22,832 bases of DNA from JAUVKA01 sp964465145 (GTDB lineage Bacteria; Bacteroidota; Bacteroidia; Bacteroidales; UBA12481), in the NCBI GenBank assembly GCA_964465145.1, contig CAYXJR010000071.1, positions 1 through 22,832 on the forward strand. The letters run 5' to 3'. The translations under genes and the position numbers were made by a program. Each line of letters opens with the position of its first letter. Positions within the stretch are counted from its first letter, which is position 1. The notes below the pieces were generated by a model, which was not told where the DNA came from, did no database searches, and saw nothing but the letters and a program-made list of their open reading frames with translations. Below, piece after piece: positions 14,893-22,625 of this stretch.

Positions 14893-16086
14893 TTAAAAGT
14901 CCTTGAATTTATAATACACCAACACCGGATTATCATTTTCACTAATATCTTCGATTCGGTCAAAACCCTCAACCTGCCTTCTCAGGGATTTCTTCTGATC
15001 TGCGGACATAGAATTTATGGAAGTTATAAGATCTATTGCATCAAGAATGGAAATAAAGTTGTCCCTATATGAATCCCTTGGGATGCGAATGGGAAACCCG
15101 CTTAAATATCCAATGTTATTAAGTGAATCAGTACCCATGGTAAGGATCTTTTGAGATTTTTTATCGAACAGAAGCATACTTGCTTTTCGCTGTCTTAAGT
15201 TCATGATTGCAAGAAATTCGGTAGAGTTTACAAGCCCGTCGATTCTGGATACCTTTCCCTTTTTCTGAAAAGCAGAAAAAGCTTCAATTCCTGAACCTTC
15301 AAGTTCATCAATTTTACCTTTATATTTTCCATAATCGATTTCATAGGCGATTTCAGGGAGTGAGGTATCCTTTAAGCTATACAGATTGTAGTCAAATTGC
15401 CTGGTATAGTAATATGTCCCATCCTCATTCGGCCTGGTGAATGGGTCTCCAAACGCGAATTGCAAAGGAGTGTTATGAAAAAATTGTCGGGAAATTATAT
15501 TGCCTTCCATGTCAAGAAAAACCAGATCGTTACAAATTGAATCATTCACAAAACTGTGCATTTTACTCAAATGCAGGGCTATGATTCCATTTTCAAGGAA
15601 TCTAAACATCCCGGTAGAAGAGGGCAACATGAATTCCCTGATCAGATTTCCCATGAAATCGTATTGAATCATTTTTCTCTGTCTGACATCCGAGACCATT
15701 AGGGTTTCTGTTCCCGGAACGATTTGCATGTTCCGGATCTTGCTGTATTCCCCTGGTCCCTTTCCCAAATGGCAAAATTTGTTTAAAAATTTACCCTCTG
15801 CGGAAAACCTATAAATAGTCTGATCCTGATTGCTATGGTAGAAAATGTTTGAATTATCATGTTCAAGCTGGGCTAGGGATCCCAACATGGACTCTGGTGT
15901 TGTCTCCAGTGGAATGACACGTATATCTTTAATAAGTTTGCTTATTTCTATCTGATCGGCAGGTAGTTGATCCAGATCGATTGAAATTATTTTTGATTCT
16001 TCTGATTGTTTTTGAGCACACGAAATCAAAATGAAAAAGAGGATCAGCATTGAAGAAGCTGATTTCAGACTAGCTTGAACTTTCAT
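14893..16086 (-). CDS. 6-bladed beta-propeller lipoprotein (second paralogue)
   Basis: Of 397 residues. The signal peptide ends in FFILISC with lipidated Cys23. Propeller-type repeats follow: IRVIPLETTPESMLGSL, TIYRFSAEGKFLNKFCHLGKGPGEYSKI, NMQIVPGTETLMVSDVRQRKMIQYDFMGNLIREF. The HLGKGPGEY and QIVPGTE stretches align with GKGPEEY and LVPGTDE of the downstream paralogue. Both proteins end in NPV-x-V-x-YK-x-KDF, so they arose by duplication, though they are now well diverged. It lies upstream of its paralogue. It is divergent from the DUF5009-type membrane protein at 16202, with 115 bp between them that includes a run of eight G. Probably anchored in the outer membrane; function unknown. Confidence 0.88.
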   Translation of the reverse strand: MKVQASLKSASSMLILFFILISCAQKQSEESKIISIDLDQLPADQIEISKLIKDIRVIPLETTPESMLGSLAQLEHDNSNIFYHSNQDQTIYRFSAEGKFLNKFCHLGKGPGEYSKIRNMQIVPGTETLMVSDVRQRKMIQYDFMGNLIREFMLPSSTGMFRFLENGIIALHLSKMHSFVNDSICNDLVFLDMEGNIISRQFFHNTPLQFAFGDPFTRPNEDGTYYYTRQFDYNLYSLKDTSLPEIAYEIDYGKYKGKIDELEGSGIEAFSAFQKKGKVSRIDGLVNSTEFLAIMNLRQRKASMLLFDKKSQKILTMGTDSLNNIGYLSGFPIRIPRDSYRDNFISILDAIDLITSINSMSADQKKSLRRQVEGFDRIEDISENDNPVLVYYKFKDF

Positions 16087-16169
16087 AGGTTTCGACAGCG
16101 TTTAGGTTTTATAATAATAATGGGGGGGGCCTTGGCTGCTATGTGTAAAGATGGTTAATAATTTATTAA

Positions 16170-16183
16170 TTTGGTAGACCAAA
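16170..16183. promoter_or_regulatory. GntR/UxuR-like operator TTTGGT-AG-ACCAAA
   Basis: A perfect 6+6 inverted repeat with a 2-base centre, ending 18 bases before ATG 16202. The shape TTGGT-N2-ACCAA is that of the hexuronate regulators UxuR/ExuR of the GntR family (TTGGTATACCAA in enterobacteria, from memory). A binding protein here would block transcription of the membrane acetyltransferase gene. No regulator gene of this type is in the window. Confidence 0.5.
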
Positions 16184-16201
16184 CTTATTAAATTATCCAT
16201 T

Positions 16202-17314
16202 ATGACAAGTGCTAAACCTTCTCATCGTCTTCTTTCCCTCGATGCCCTACGGGGATTCGATATGTTCTGGATTATCGGTGGTGGCGCCTTTTTTCTGGCC
16301 CTGACAGATGCTACCGGATGGTCCTGGCTGGAAGGAATGTCGAAACAATTGCATCACGTAAAATGGGATGGCTTTCATTCCTGGGACCTGATCTTCCCCC
16401 TCTTCATGTTCATTGCCGGAGTGGCTATACCTTTTGCTATTCTGAGTAAGCTTAAAAGGGGTAATTCTAAATCCACACTATTAATGAAGATTGTAAAACG
16501 CGGCATTATCCTTGTCCTGCTGGGCTTTGTTTACAATGGGATTTTCAGCCTGGAATATGGTGATTCAGGATTCCGCTTTGCCAGTGTGCTCGGGCAAATC
16601 GGACTGGCATATTTATTCGCTGGACTGATTGTAATATTTACCCGTAATTATAAATTCCGACTGATATGGCTGGGAGGAATTTTACTCGGATATGCCATTA
16701 TTCAAAATTTCATTCCTGTTCCGGGATTCGGGCCTGGCGTTCTCACTCCCGAAGGCTGCATCAATGGGTATATCGACCAGATGCTGCTGCCGGGAAGGAT
16801 TTATGGCGGTACCTTTGATCCAGAAGGATTGTTGTGCATCATATCTGCCACAGGAATCACCCTGATGGGAGCCCTGGCCGGGGAGGTGCTGCGAAAAAAA
16901 TCACTGGGGGATTATAAAAAGCTATTAATTCTTTCCATCGCTGGTGTATCCGGAATTGTTCTTGCACTCATACTGCAGCCCTTCTATCCTATCATCAAAT
17001 CGGCCTGGACAACTACATTCAATCTCCTGGCCGGCGGAATAAGCTTTTTATTGCTGGCATTGTTTTATCTGATTATTGATGTATGGAAATGGCGCCGTTG
17101 GGCCTTCTTTTTCCAGGTGATAGGATTAAATTCGATAACCATTTACCTGGGAACACAGATCATCAATTTCAGCCACACCAGCAATTTCTTCCTGGGTGGA
17201 TTATCCGAACTGTCAGGAGATTACAGTGAGGTGATCTATATGGGCGGGTTGATTATTGTTGAGTGGCTTTTCTTGTACTTCCTGTATAAGAAGAAGATAT
17301 TCCTTAGGGTTTAA
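16202..17314 (+). CDS. Membrane acyltransferase of the HGSNAT/DUF5009 family
   Basis: Of 370 residues, about ten hydrophobic membrane segments. The N terminus RLLSLDALRGFDMFWIIGGG and the WDLIFPLFMFIAGVAIPFAI segment with the preceding His/Asp pair (GFHSWD) are the signatures of bacterial homologues of heparan-alpha-glucosaminide N-acetyltransferase. That enzyme moves acetyl from cytoplasmic acetyl-CoA across the membrane onto a sugar amine. Other marks are GLAYLFAG, the conserved Asn in IGLNSITIYL, and a short cytoplasmic tail. The acceptor in bacteria is not established, so the sugar link is inference. It stands alone on the plus strand behind an operator-like inverted repeat. The next plus-strand gene is an alpha-glucuronidase-like lipoprotein, consistent with a glycan role. 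Confidence 0.87.
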   Translation: MTSAKPSHRLLSLDALRGFDMFWIIGGGAFFLALTDATGWSWLEGMSKQLHHVKWDGFHSWDLIFPLFMFIAGVAIPFAILSKLKRGNSKSTLLMKIVKRGIILVLLGFVYNGIFSLEYGDSGFRFASVLGQIGLAYLFAGLIVIFTRNYKFRLIWLGGILLGYAIIQNFIPVPGFGPGVLTPEGCINGYIDQMLLPGRIYGGTFDPEGLLCIISATGITLMGALAGEVLRKKSLGDYKKLLILSIAGVSGIVLALILQPFYPIIKSAWTTTFNLLAGGISFLLLALFYLIIDVWKWRRWAFFFQVIGLNSITIYLGTQIINFSHTSNFFLGGLSELSGDYSEVIYMGGLIIVEWLFLYFLYKKKIFLRV

Positions 17315-17341
17315 GGCAAATCGCGGAAAAGCAGGAAGGGG

Positions 17342-17725
17342 TTAGAAAAGAAAGGGGAGGAGGATTGGTTGTTTAATCGGTTTTCTGCCTGGATTGGTCT
17401 TTTTGGAAATCCCGCTGAGAATTTTTATTAGCTCTTCAGTTTCCAATACCAGGGGAGTAAGCTGAGATAAATCCCTGTTGCTATCCAATAAAAAATGAAG
17501 CCAATATTGAGCTTCCTTCAATTCTATTAATGCCAAACGGACTTTATTTTGAAAGTTGCGGCCCGAACTGTCTGATTCCACCTCAGGATAAATTGCTCCT
17601 GCTGAGCATGAAGCTATAACCAGATGTTTTATTGCCGGTTCAATCAAGGAGTTTTTCATCAGTGGTGCAGCGGTTTGGAATACTAATGAAGCAAAATGCA
17701 CAAATCGTTCTTGTAAATCATTCAT
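17342..17725 (-). CDS. Four-helix-bundle protein (S23/IVP-like), hypothetical
   Basis: Of 127 residues. It matches the pattern of the four-helix-bundle family first found inside 23S rRNA intervening sequences: an N-terminal helix (LQERFVHFASLVFQTA), HLVIASCSAGAIYPEVESDSSGRNF, then KVRLALIELKEAQYWLHFLL, and a final helix ending before a basic tail (KKTNPGRKPIKQP). No rRNA gene is nearby, so this is a free-standing copy, as is usual in Bacteroidetes. Members form small oligomers, and the biological role is unknown. It is a lone minus-strand gene between two plus-strand genes, with 27 bp from the acetyltransferase stop. The start ATG 17725 is the only good one. Confidence 0.82.
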   Translation of the reverse strand: MNDLQERFVHFASLVFQTAAPLMKNSLIEPAIKHLVIASCSAGAIYPEVESDSSGRNFQNKVRLALIELKEAQYWLHFLLDSNRDLSQLTPLVLETEELIKILSGISKKTNPGRKPIKQPILLPFLF

Positions 17726-17829
17726 AAGTTCTTTTATTGATATAGATGCAAAAACCCTTGGAAAATGGAAAAACCGATCGGATTTTATCTACCTTTTGTA
17801 TATTTAATGTCCTAATAATACCCTGACCA

Positions 17830-20304
17830 ATGAAAAACCGAACCTTAAAATTTGTTGCTTTTTGGCTCATCTGCTCCTCCTTGCTGATATGTTCCTGCAA
17901 GCAGGCAAAATGGCAGATTGTTATTTCTCCTGAGGACTCCGCTATGGAGACCCTCGCTGCTAAGGAGGTATCGAAATACCTGTATCAGACAACAGGAATT
18001 TTAGCCCCTGTTGTTACAAATAGCAATTCCGAATCTCCAAGGGGTCGAAATATTATCCTGATCAAATCTGATGTATCCATGGAGGCCGGGGAGTACAGTG
18101 TTAAGTCGGACAATTTGGAAGGTGGAAATATCCTTACCCTTTCCGGCGGTTCGCCGGTTGCAACTTTATATGCTGCCTATGAGCTGGCCGAGCAACTGGG
18201 TGTACGCTTTTATCTGCACGGGGATGTTGTGCCTGATAATGTGGATATTAAGCTGATTGAAAAATTGGATATCCATAAGAAACCATTATTCAAAATCCGG
18301 GGGATACAACCCTTTCATGATTTTCCCGAGGGCCCGGACTGGTGGTCGAAGGAAGACTATAAGGCTATTATCGCCCAATTGCCCAAGCTGAAGATGAATT
18401 TTATTGGTTTTCATACCTATCCCGAAGGGGGTGTGGGCCCTGAACCATTAGTCTGGATTGGAACCACTGATCAGCTCTATGAAGATGGCAGGGTAAAAAC
18501 CGCCTATAGGGCAAAGCATATGACAACATCAACCGGCACCTTTGGATATCAACCTAAAGCTACATCATCTTATTCTCATGGGAGCGGACAACTATTTCCG
18601 GCTGACAGCTATGGCAGTGATTATATGGCCGGCCTGGATGGATGGTCTGAATCTGATGAGGAGCAGGTTAAGCTTTTTAATGAGACCGGCGACTTCTTCG
18701 GGGAAGTATTTGAATTTGCCCATACCCTGGGCGTTAAAACCTGTGTGGGGACGGAGACACCGCTCACTATTCCCTCCCAGGTGAATGAGAGGTTAAGCGG
18801 TGAAGGCACAAGTTTGGCTCTTTATAAGGGGATGTTTTCATGGATCAAGAAGAATTATCCTCTTGATTATTATTGGTTTTGGACACCAGAAGGCTGGACC
18901 TGGGGAGGAAATACCGGGGATCAGATTGAAAGGACAAAGAACGATCTGCTGGCTGCTCAGCAGGCTATTGAGGAACTGGGAAATCCTTTCCAGCTGGCTA
19001 CCTGTGGATGGGTTCTTGGCCCCAATGAGGATAGGGCCATGTTTGATGATCTGTTGCCAAAATCCTGGCCTATGAGCTGTATCAACCGGCAGGTGGGATT
19101 CAGCATGGTGGAGGAAGGGTTTAAAAATGTTGATGGCCGGCCAAAATGGGCGATCCCATGGATGGAGGATGATCCGGCGATGATTATCCCGCAGTTATGG
19201 GTGGGACGAATGAGAAAAGATGCTGCCGATGCTCTGGCGTATGGCTGCGACGGACTGCTGGGAATTCACTGGCGCACCATGATATTAGGCCCGAATGTTT
19301 CCGCTTTGGCCAAGGCTGCCTGGGACCAGGACTATGATCTCAAAGAGGGCAGGGATGCAGAAAATATTGATTTTTATATTGATTGGGCCGTCGCATCCTT
19401 CGGACCTGATGCCGGTGAGGATATAGGATCCTTATTCGCCGGTCTGGATGGTGTTCCCGGCCTGCCTCCCGAATCATCCAGGAAGGCCAATCTTCCGCGT
19501 CCGGCTGACTGGGTTGGAGGGCCCGGCGGACTGGTTCCTGATGCCCGCCCATGGGAGGAGGCGGCCAAAGAGTACAATTTTGTAGAAGAGTTTGAATCTT
19601 TCAGGCCTATGATCCCGGAATTCGAATACACCGACAGGTATAATTACTGGCTTAATCAGTTCAAATATTTGCGGTCCACCGGGAAATTGTGTTGTTCCCT
19701 GGGTGAATTTAACCGGATCCGCCAGGAGGTAGAGTCCCTGGATGAATCAGGAGCAGCAGGGAAAAAGCTGATGATAGAGAACCAGCTGCTACCTGTAAGG
19801 CAGAGGGAGATGGCTGAATTATCTGAAGTATATAAATACCTGTTGAACAGTATTTCCACAAGGGGAGGATTGGGGAACCTCGCCAACTGGGAGCAGCATG
19901 TCTGGAATACTTCTTTTAAGCCACAGGATGATTACTTACAGCAACAGCTGGGTGAATTGCCCCCGGATTATTTTCCCTCAAGGGATTACCCTGGCGATGC
20001 ACGATTAATCGTTCCCACTATCAGGACAGTCCTTAATCCCGGTGAGACATTCACATTAGAGGTAATATGTGCCAATATGGAGGTAGAGGAAGCCAGGTTA
20101 TATTATCGGGCATTTGGTGAAAGGCGATATAAATGGCTTAGCCTGGACCATCAACAAAGGGCTGTTTACCAGGCCAAACTGTCCTTTGACGACACTGAGC
20201 CTACGGGTTTCGACTGGTATGTTGATGTTAAGGATACAGGCGGCAGGGAATTTCTTTATCCCTCCGGAGGGGCGCACAAGCCTGCCAGCGTAACGAGGTG
20301 GTGA
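17830..20304 (+). CDS. Alpha-glucuronidase-like glycoside hydrolase lipoprotein
   Basis: Of 824 residues. A lipoprotein-type signal (FWLICSSLLICSC, Cys21 or Cys23) places it in the periplasm or outer membrane. Residues about 27-150 look like the GH67/GH20b N-terminal domain: AAKEVSKYLYQTTGI, NILTLSGGSPVATLYAAYELAEQLGVRFYLHGDVVPDN. A likely TIM barrel follows (about 160-520), rich in Trp and acids: PFHDFPEGPDWWSKED, KMNFIGFHTYPEGG, VGTETPLTIP, YWFWTPEGWTWGG, CGWVLGPNEDRAMFD, GCDGLLGIHWR. Candidate catalytic acids are the Glu of VGTETP and TPEGW, not proven. The last 90 residues look like an Ig/E-set beta module ending in KPASVTRW. Full GH67 motifs cannot be confirmed by eye, so the substrate remains open; a uronic-acid-containing glycan is the best guess. 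No SusC/SusD pair is adjacent. Confidence 0.8.
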   Translation: MKNRTLKFVAFWLICSSLLICSCKQAKWQIVISPEDSAMETLAAKEVSKYLYQTTGILAPVVTNSNSESPRGRNIILIKSDVSMEAGEYSVKSDNLEGGNILTLSGGSPVATLYAAYELAEQLGVRFYLHGDVVPDNVDIKLIEKLDIHKKPLFKIRGIQPFHDFPEGPDWWSKEDYKAIIAQLPKLKMNFIGFHTYPEGGVGPEPLVWIGTTDQLYEDGRVKTAYRAKHMTTSTGTFGYQPKATSSYSHGSGQLFPADSYGSDYMAGLDGWSESDEEQVKLFNETGDFFGEVFEFAHTLGVKTCVGTETPLTIPSQVNERLSGEGTSLALYKGMFSWIKKNYPLDYYWFWTPEGWTWGGNTGDQIERTKNDLLAAQQAIEELGNPFQLATCGWVLGPNEDRAMFDDLLPKSWPMSCINRQVGFSMVEEGFKNVDGRPKWAIPWMEDDPAMIIPQLWVGRMRKDAADALAYGCDGLLGIHWRTMILGPNVSALAKAAWDQDYDLKEGRDAENIDFYIDWAVASFGPDAGEDIGSLFAGLDGVPGLPPESSRKANLPRPADWVGGPGGLVPDARPWEEAAKEYNFVEEFESFRPMIPEFEYTDRYNYWLNQFKYLRSTGKLCCSLGEFNRIRQEVESLDESGAAGKKLMIENQLLPVRQREMAELSEVYKYLLNSISTRGGLGNLANWEQHVWNTSFKPQDDYLQQQLGELPPDYFPSRDYPGDARLIVPTIRTVLNPGETFTLEVICANMEVEEARLYYRAFGERRYKWLSLDHQQRAVYQAKLSFDDTEPTGFDWYVDVKDTGGREFLYPSGGAHKPASVTRW

Positions 20305-20321
20305 GGGGTGTAGAGGGCAGC

Positions 20322-20370
20322 CCTTCGATGCTTCGACAAGCTCAGCAACCGCAAGCTCAGGGACCGAAGG
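20322..20370. repeat. Interspersed palindromic repeat with internal CAAGCTCAG copies
   Basis: CCTTCG (20322-20327) pairs with CGAAGG (20365-20370). Inside, CAAGCTCAG occurs twice (20337-20345 and 20352-20360). Sequences of the type TTCGACAAGCTCAGGGACCG are scattered through many bacterial genomes as intergenic repeats. It lies between the glycosidase gene and the CHAT gene, which converge here. Confidence 0.65.
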
Positions 20371-20373
20371 TAG

Positions 20374-20420
20374 AAGTAGTATCCTGGCCCGCCCAATGCG
20401 AAGGTAAGATGATACTACTT
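20374..20420. terminator. Inverted repeat overlapping the CHAT gene stop codon
   Basis: AAGTAGTATC (20374-20383) and GATACTACTT (20411-20420) are exact reverse complements around 27 bases. The right arm includes the TAG stop (20415-20417) of the CHAT gene. It could end transcription of both converging genes, or mark the edge of an inserted repeat. Confidence 0.45.
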
Positions 20421-22451
20421 TTGTTGTATTAGCGTAAGCTCTTGAAAAGTATCTGAAAACTCTTTACTAAATTCATCATCTATTTTGTTAATAGAATAAA
20501 TAATATACCTCGTACCATTCATAATAAATGCTCTGTTTAGATTAATAGGTCCTTCACCCTTTATATCAGTTGATCCAGACACAGATTTACATGCTGAAAG
20601 TACAACTAATTCAGAAGATGCCCCCGTTAATAAGACTTCTTCATAACCAATTATTTCTGGGGGACAATCGTCCGCTTGAGGGCTTAAAAGTAATCCCTGT
20701 TTTGAGGAGGTTGAATTATAGTTAAAATGGGTAGCAAAATGCATTATGCGTCCCGTATGTGACAGATTAATAAAACTTTTTAGATCAGCATTAGTGTCGA
20801 GGAGACAATATGAATTATAACCATTGTCAATAAAATTTTTTGCTGCTTCAACTACTTCTCTTTTTGCTGAGGGAATATTTTGAAAATCGCTATTCATTGA
20901 GTTTGTAAATGATGGTGCAAACCCTATAAAATCATAACTGTAGTTGAATAAGTCTTTCCCTTTATTAAATGACAATAAATTGCAAGATAAATGAAGGGTA
21001 ATATTAAAGTCTTCTATAAGGTATCTATTTGTCTCAATTGGGTTTTTAAGAGCATCAAACGGTATACTCCAGATAAACTCATCAGGGATTATTATTAGCC
21101 TATTGTAATTATTGAAATCTCTCGGAATAGCCTCTTTTATGAGGTTTGATAAACTTATTGAATATTCGTTTGCTTTTGTTAATTCAAATTTTTTAACAGC
21201 GTTACTAAAATTTTCAGACAAAGATCTGAATGTTTCATATGATGAAAGGAATCCATATTTCTGCCAGTTTTTTGAAACACTAAAAAAGAACACTTGGTCT
21301 GTTTTTGGAGATACTAAAAATTGCAGGATGAGTATTTTTTCATCGAGCTGTGAGGTGAAAGAAATAAAATCAGCATACGAAGTTTCAGATTTATACAAAT
21401 TGTTTTGGAGAGTATTTTGTCTACCTTCATATGCAGTAATTTTATTATATAAATTTGAAAGTTCTTGAGTATTGTAATTGTAATTCGACGTATCTGATTT
21501 CTTAATAGTTTCCAGTTGTCTCTTATAATCAATTACTTCAACTAAATCTTCTTTTTCAGTTTCTTTTTTGTTATCAAATGTTACTTTTCTCAATAACTCA
21601 AATAGTTGAGAATTATGCGATTTCTCAAAAAGATCATATATGGTGATAAAATTTTGTTTGCCATTAAGACTGTCAATTACGATTTGACATTCTATGGGCC
21701 CAATAATAGAATTTCTTAAATCTTGCACCAAGGCAAATTTTGAGCTCTCATGATCTTGAATTTTCAACAATTGGTAATAGGATTGAACAGATTCATTGAA
21801 AGATTGAGAACTTTGTTTAATAAACTTTATATTATTGTCGCGTTTGTAGGCACTAAAAAGAATTTCACCATCTAGCCAGTATGAGTATGCATAATCTTTT
21901 AGATAATCGATATGATCAAAATTGGTTGATCGGATATTTTCACTTTTTGAAATCGGATTATTATTTATTGCTAATTCAATATAATTTTTAGCTGAATCTA
22001 ATTGACCAATTTGTAGAAATGAGTTGGCTATATTATAATAACTATGAAGGATAAAACGATTATTTGAATGCAATACTTTTTTCCTATTTAATAATCCTTT
22101 TTTATAAAAGAGAAGGGCTTGATCAAATTTCAACTTATCAAAAAAATAATTACCAAGTGAATTATAGACAAATCCTACCTGTTCCGATGGTTCTCCAAAT
22201 GCTAATTCATAATTATCTAAAGCTCTGTTGTAGTAGCTATAAGCTTCTTCACTTTTATCTAATAATTTATACATGTTCCCTAAATTGTGGTAAATAATAC
22301 CCAGTTTTGGATCGTCATTATCGACTTTTTCTTTCCGTATATCTAATGATTTAAGATAAAATTGGATTGCAAGAGATGGGTTACCTAATTTGGAATAATT
22401 ATTTCCAATAGAGTTGAGATTGATGGCATAGTCAATAGTATTGCCATCCAA
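20415..22451 (-). CDS. TPR-CHAT protease-like protein, ends damaged
   Basis: The N-terminal third is tetratricopeptide repeats (AINLNSIGNNYSKLGNPSLAI, IYHNLGNMYKLLDKSEEAYSYYNRAL, VYNSLGNYFFDKLKFDQAL), then a helical linker with Lys/Glu-rich coiled coil, then a CHAT caspase-like domain. The dyad is present: His575 in HFATHF and Cys621 in VVLSACKS, followed by GEGPINLNRAFIMNGTRYIIYSINKIDD. CHAT proteins are often proteases in defence or cell-death modules, activated through partner binding to the TPRs. The start shown is a TTG. In-frame TPR sequence continues upstream to 22550, where a TGA blocks it; the only nearby ATG (22554) is one base out of frame. The C terminus stops soon after KIDDEFSKEFSDTFQEL, lacking the HPYYWA-type end of normal CHAT domains. 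The gene is far more AT-rich than its neighbours. Confidence 0.8.
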   Translation of the reverse strand: MDGNTIDYAINLNSIGNNYSKLGNPSLAIQFYLKSLDIRKEKVDNDDPKLGIIYHNLGNMYKLLDKSEEAYSYYNRALDNYELAFGEPSEQVGFVYNSLGNYFFDKLKFDQALLFYKKGLLNRKKVLHSNNRFILHSYYNIANSFLQIGQLDSAKNYIELAINNNPISKSENIRSTNFDHIDYLKDYAYSYWLDGEILFSAYKRDNNIKFIKQSSQSFNESVQSYYQLLKIQDHESSKFALVQDLRNSIIGPIECQIVIDSLNGKQNFITIYDLFEKSHNSQLFELLRKVTFDNKKETEKEDLVEVIDYKRQLETIKKSDTSNYNYNTQELSNLYNKITAYEGRQNTLQNNLYKSETSYADFISFTSQLDEKILILQFLVSPKTDQVFFFSVSKNWQKYGFLSSYETFRSLSENFSNAVKKFELTKANEYSISLSNLIKEAIPRDFNNYNRLIIIPDEFIWSIPFDALKNPIETNRYLIEDFNITLHLSCNLLSFNKGKDLFNYSYDFIGFAPSFTNSMNSDFQNIPSAKREVVEAAKNFIDNGYNSYCLLDTNADLKSFINLSHTGRIMHFATHFNYNSTSSKQGLLLSPQADDCPPEIIGYEEVLLTGASSELVVLSACKSVSGSTDIKGEGPINLNRAFIMNGTRYIIYSINKIDDEFSKEFSDTFQELTLIQQK

Positions 22452-22617
22452 AAGTTTTAAAAGTTGGAATAGATATTGGTTGGACTGTTCATAATTGCCA
22501 ATGTCTTTATATAATTCAGCAAGCTTTTGGTAAAGTCTAGCCTGAATAATTCATAAACTTAAATTTACACACTTTTTCTGGAATATATTTTAGCCAGGGG
22601 GGGTAATTTTATCAGTA

Positions 22618-22625
22618 CAAAAATA
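22618..22625 (-). promoter_or_regulatory. Possible -7 box upstream of the CHAT gene
   Basis: TATTTTTG on the minus strand matches TAnnTTTG exactly. It lies about 64 bp before the out-of-frame ATG at 22554, with a run of seven G (22597-22603 on the plus strand) in the leader. No strong -33 box is seen. Confidence 0.35.

Noticed and set aside
14820..14972. N-terminal extension of the first beta-propeller protein by 51 codons
   Set aside because: It runs through a palindromic repeat (VIPAKAG peptide) and the end of the neighbouring gene. A proper lipoprotein signal begins at ATG 14819.
17342..17725. Possible rRNA intervening sequence
   Set aside because: The protein is of the S23/IVP type, but no 23S rRNA sequence flanks it.
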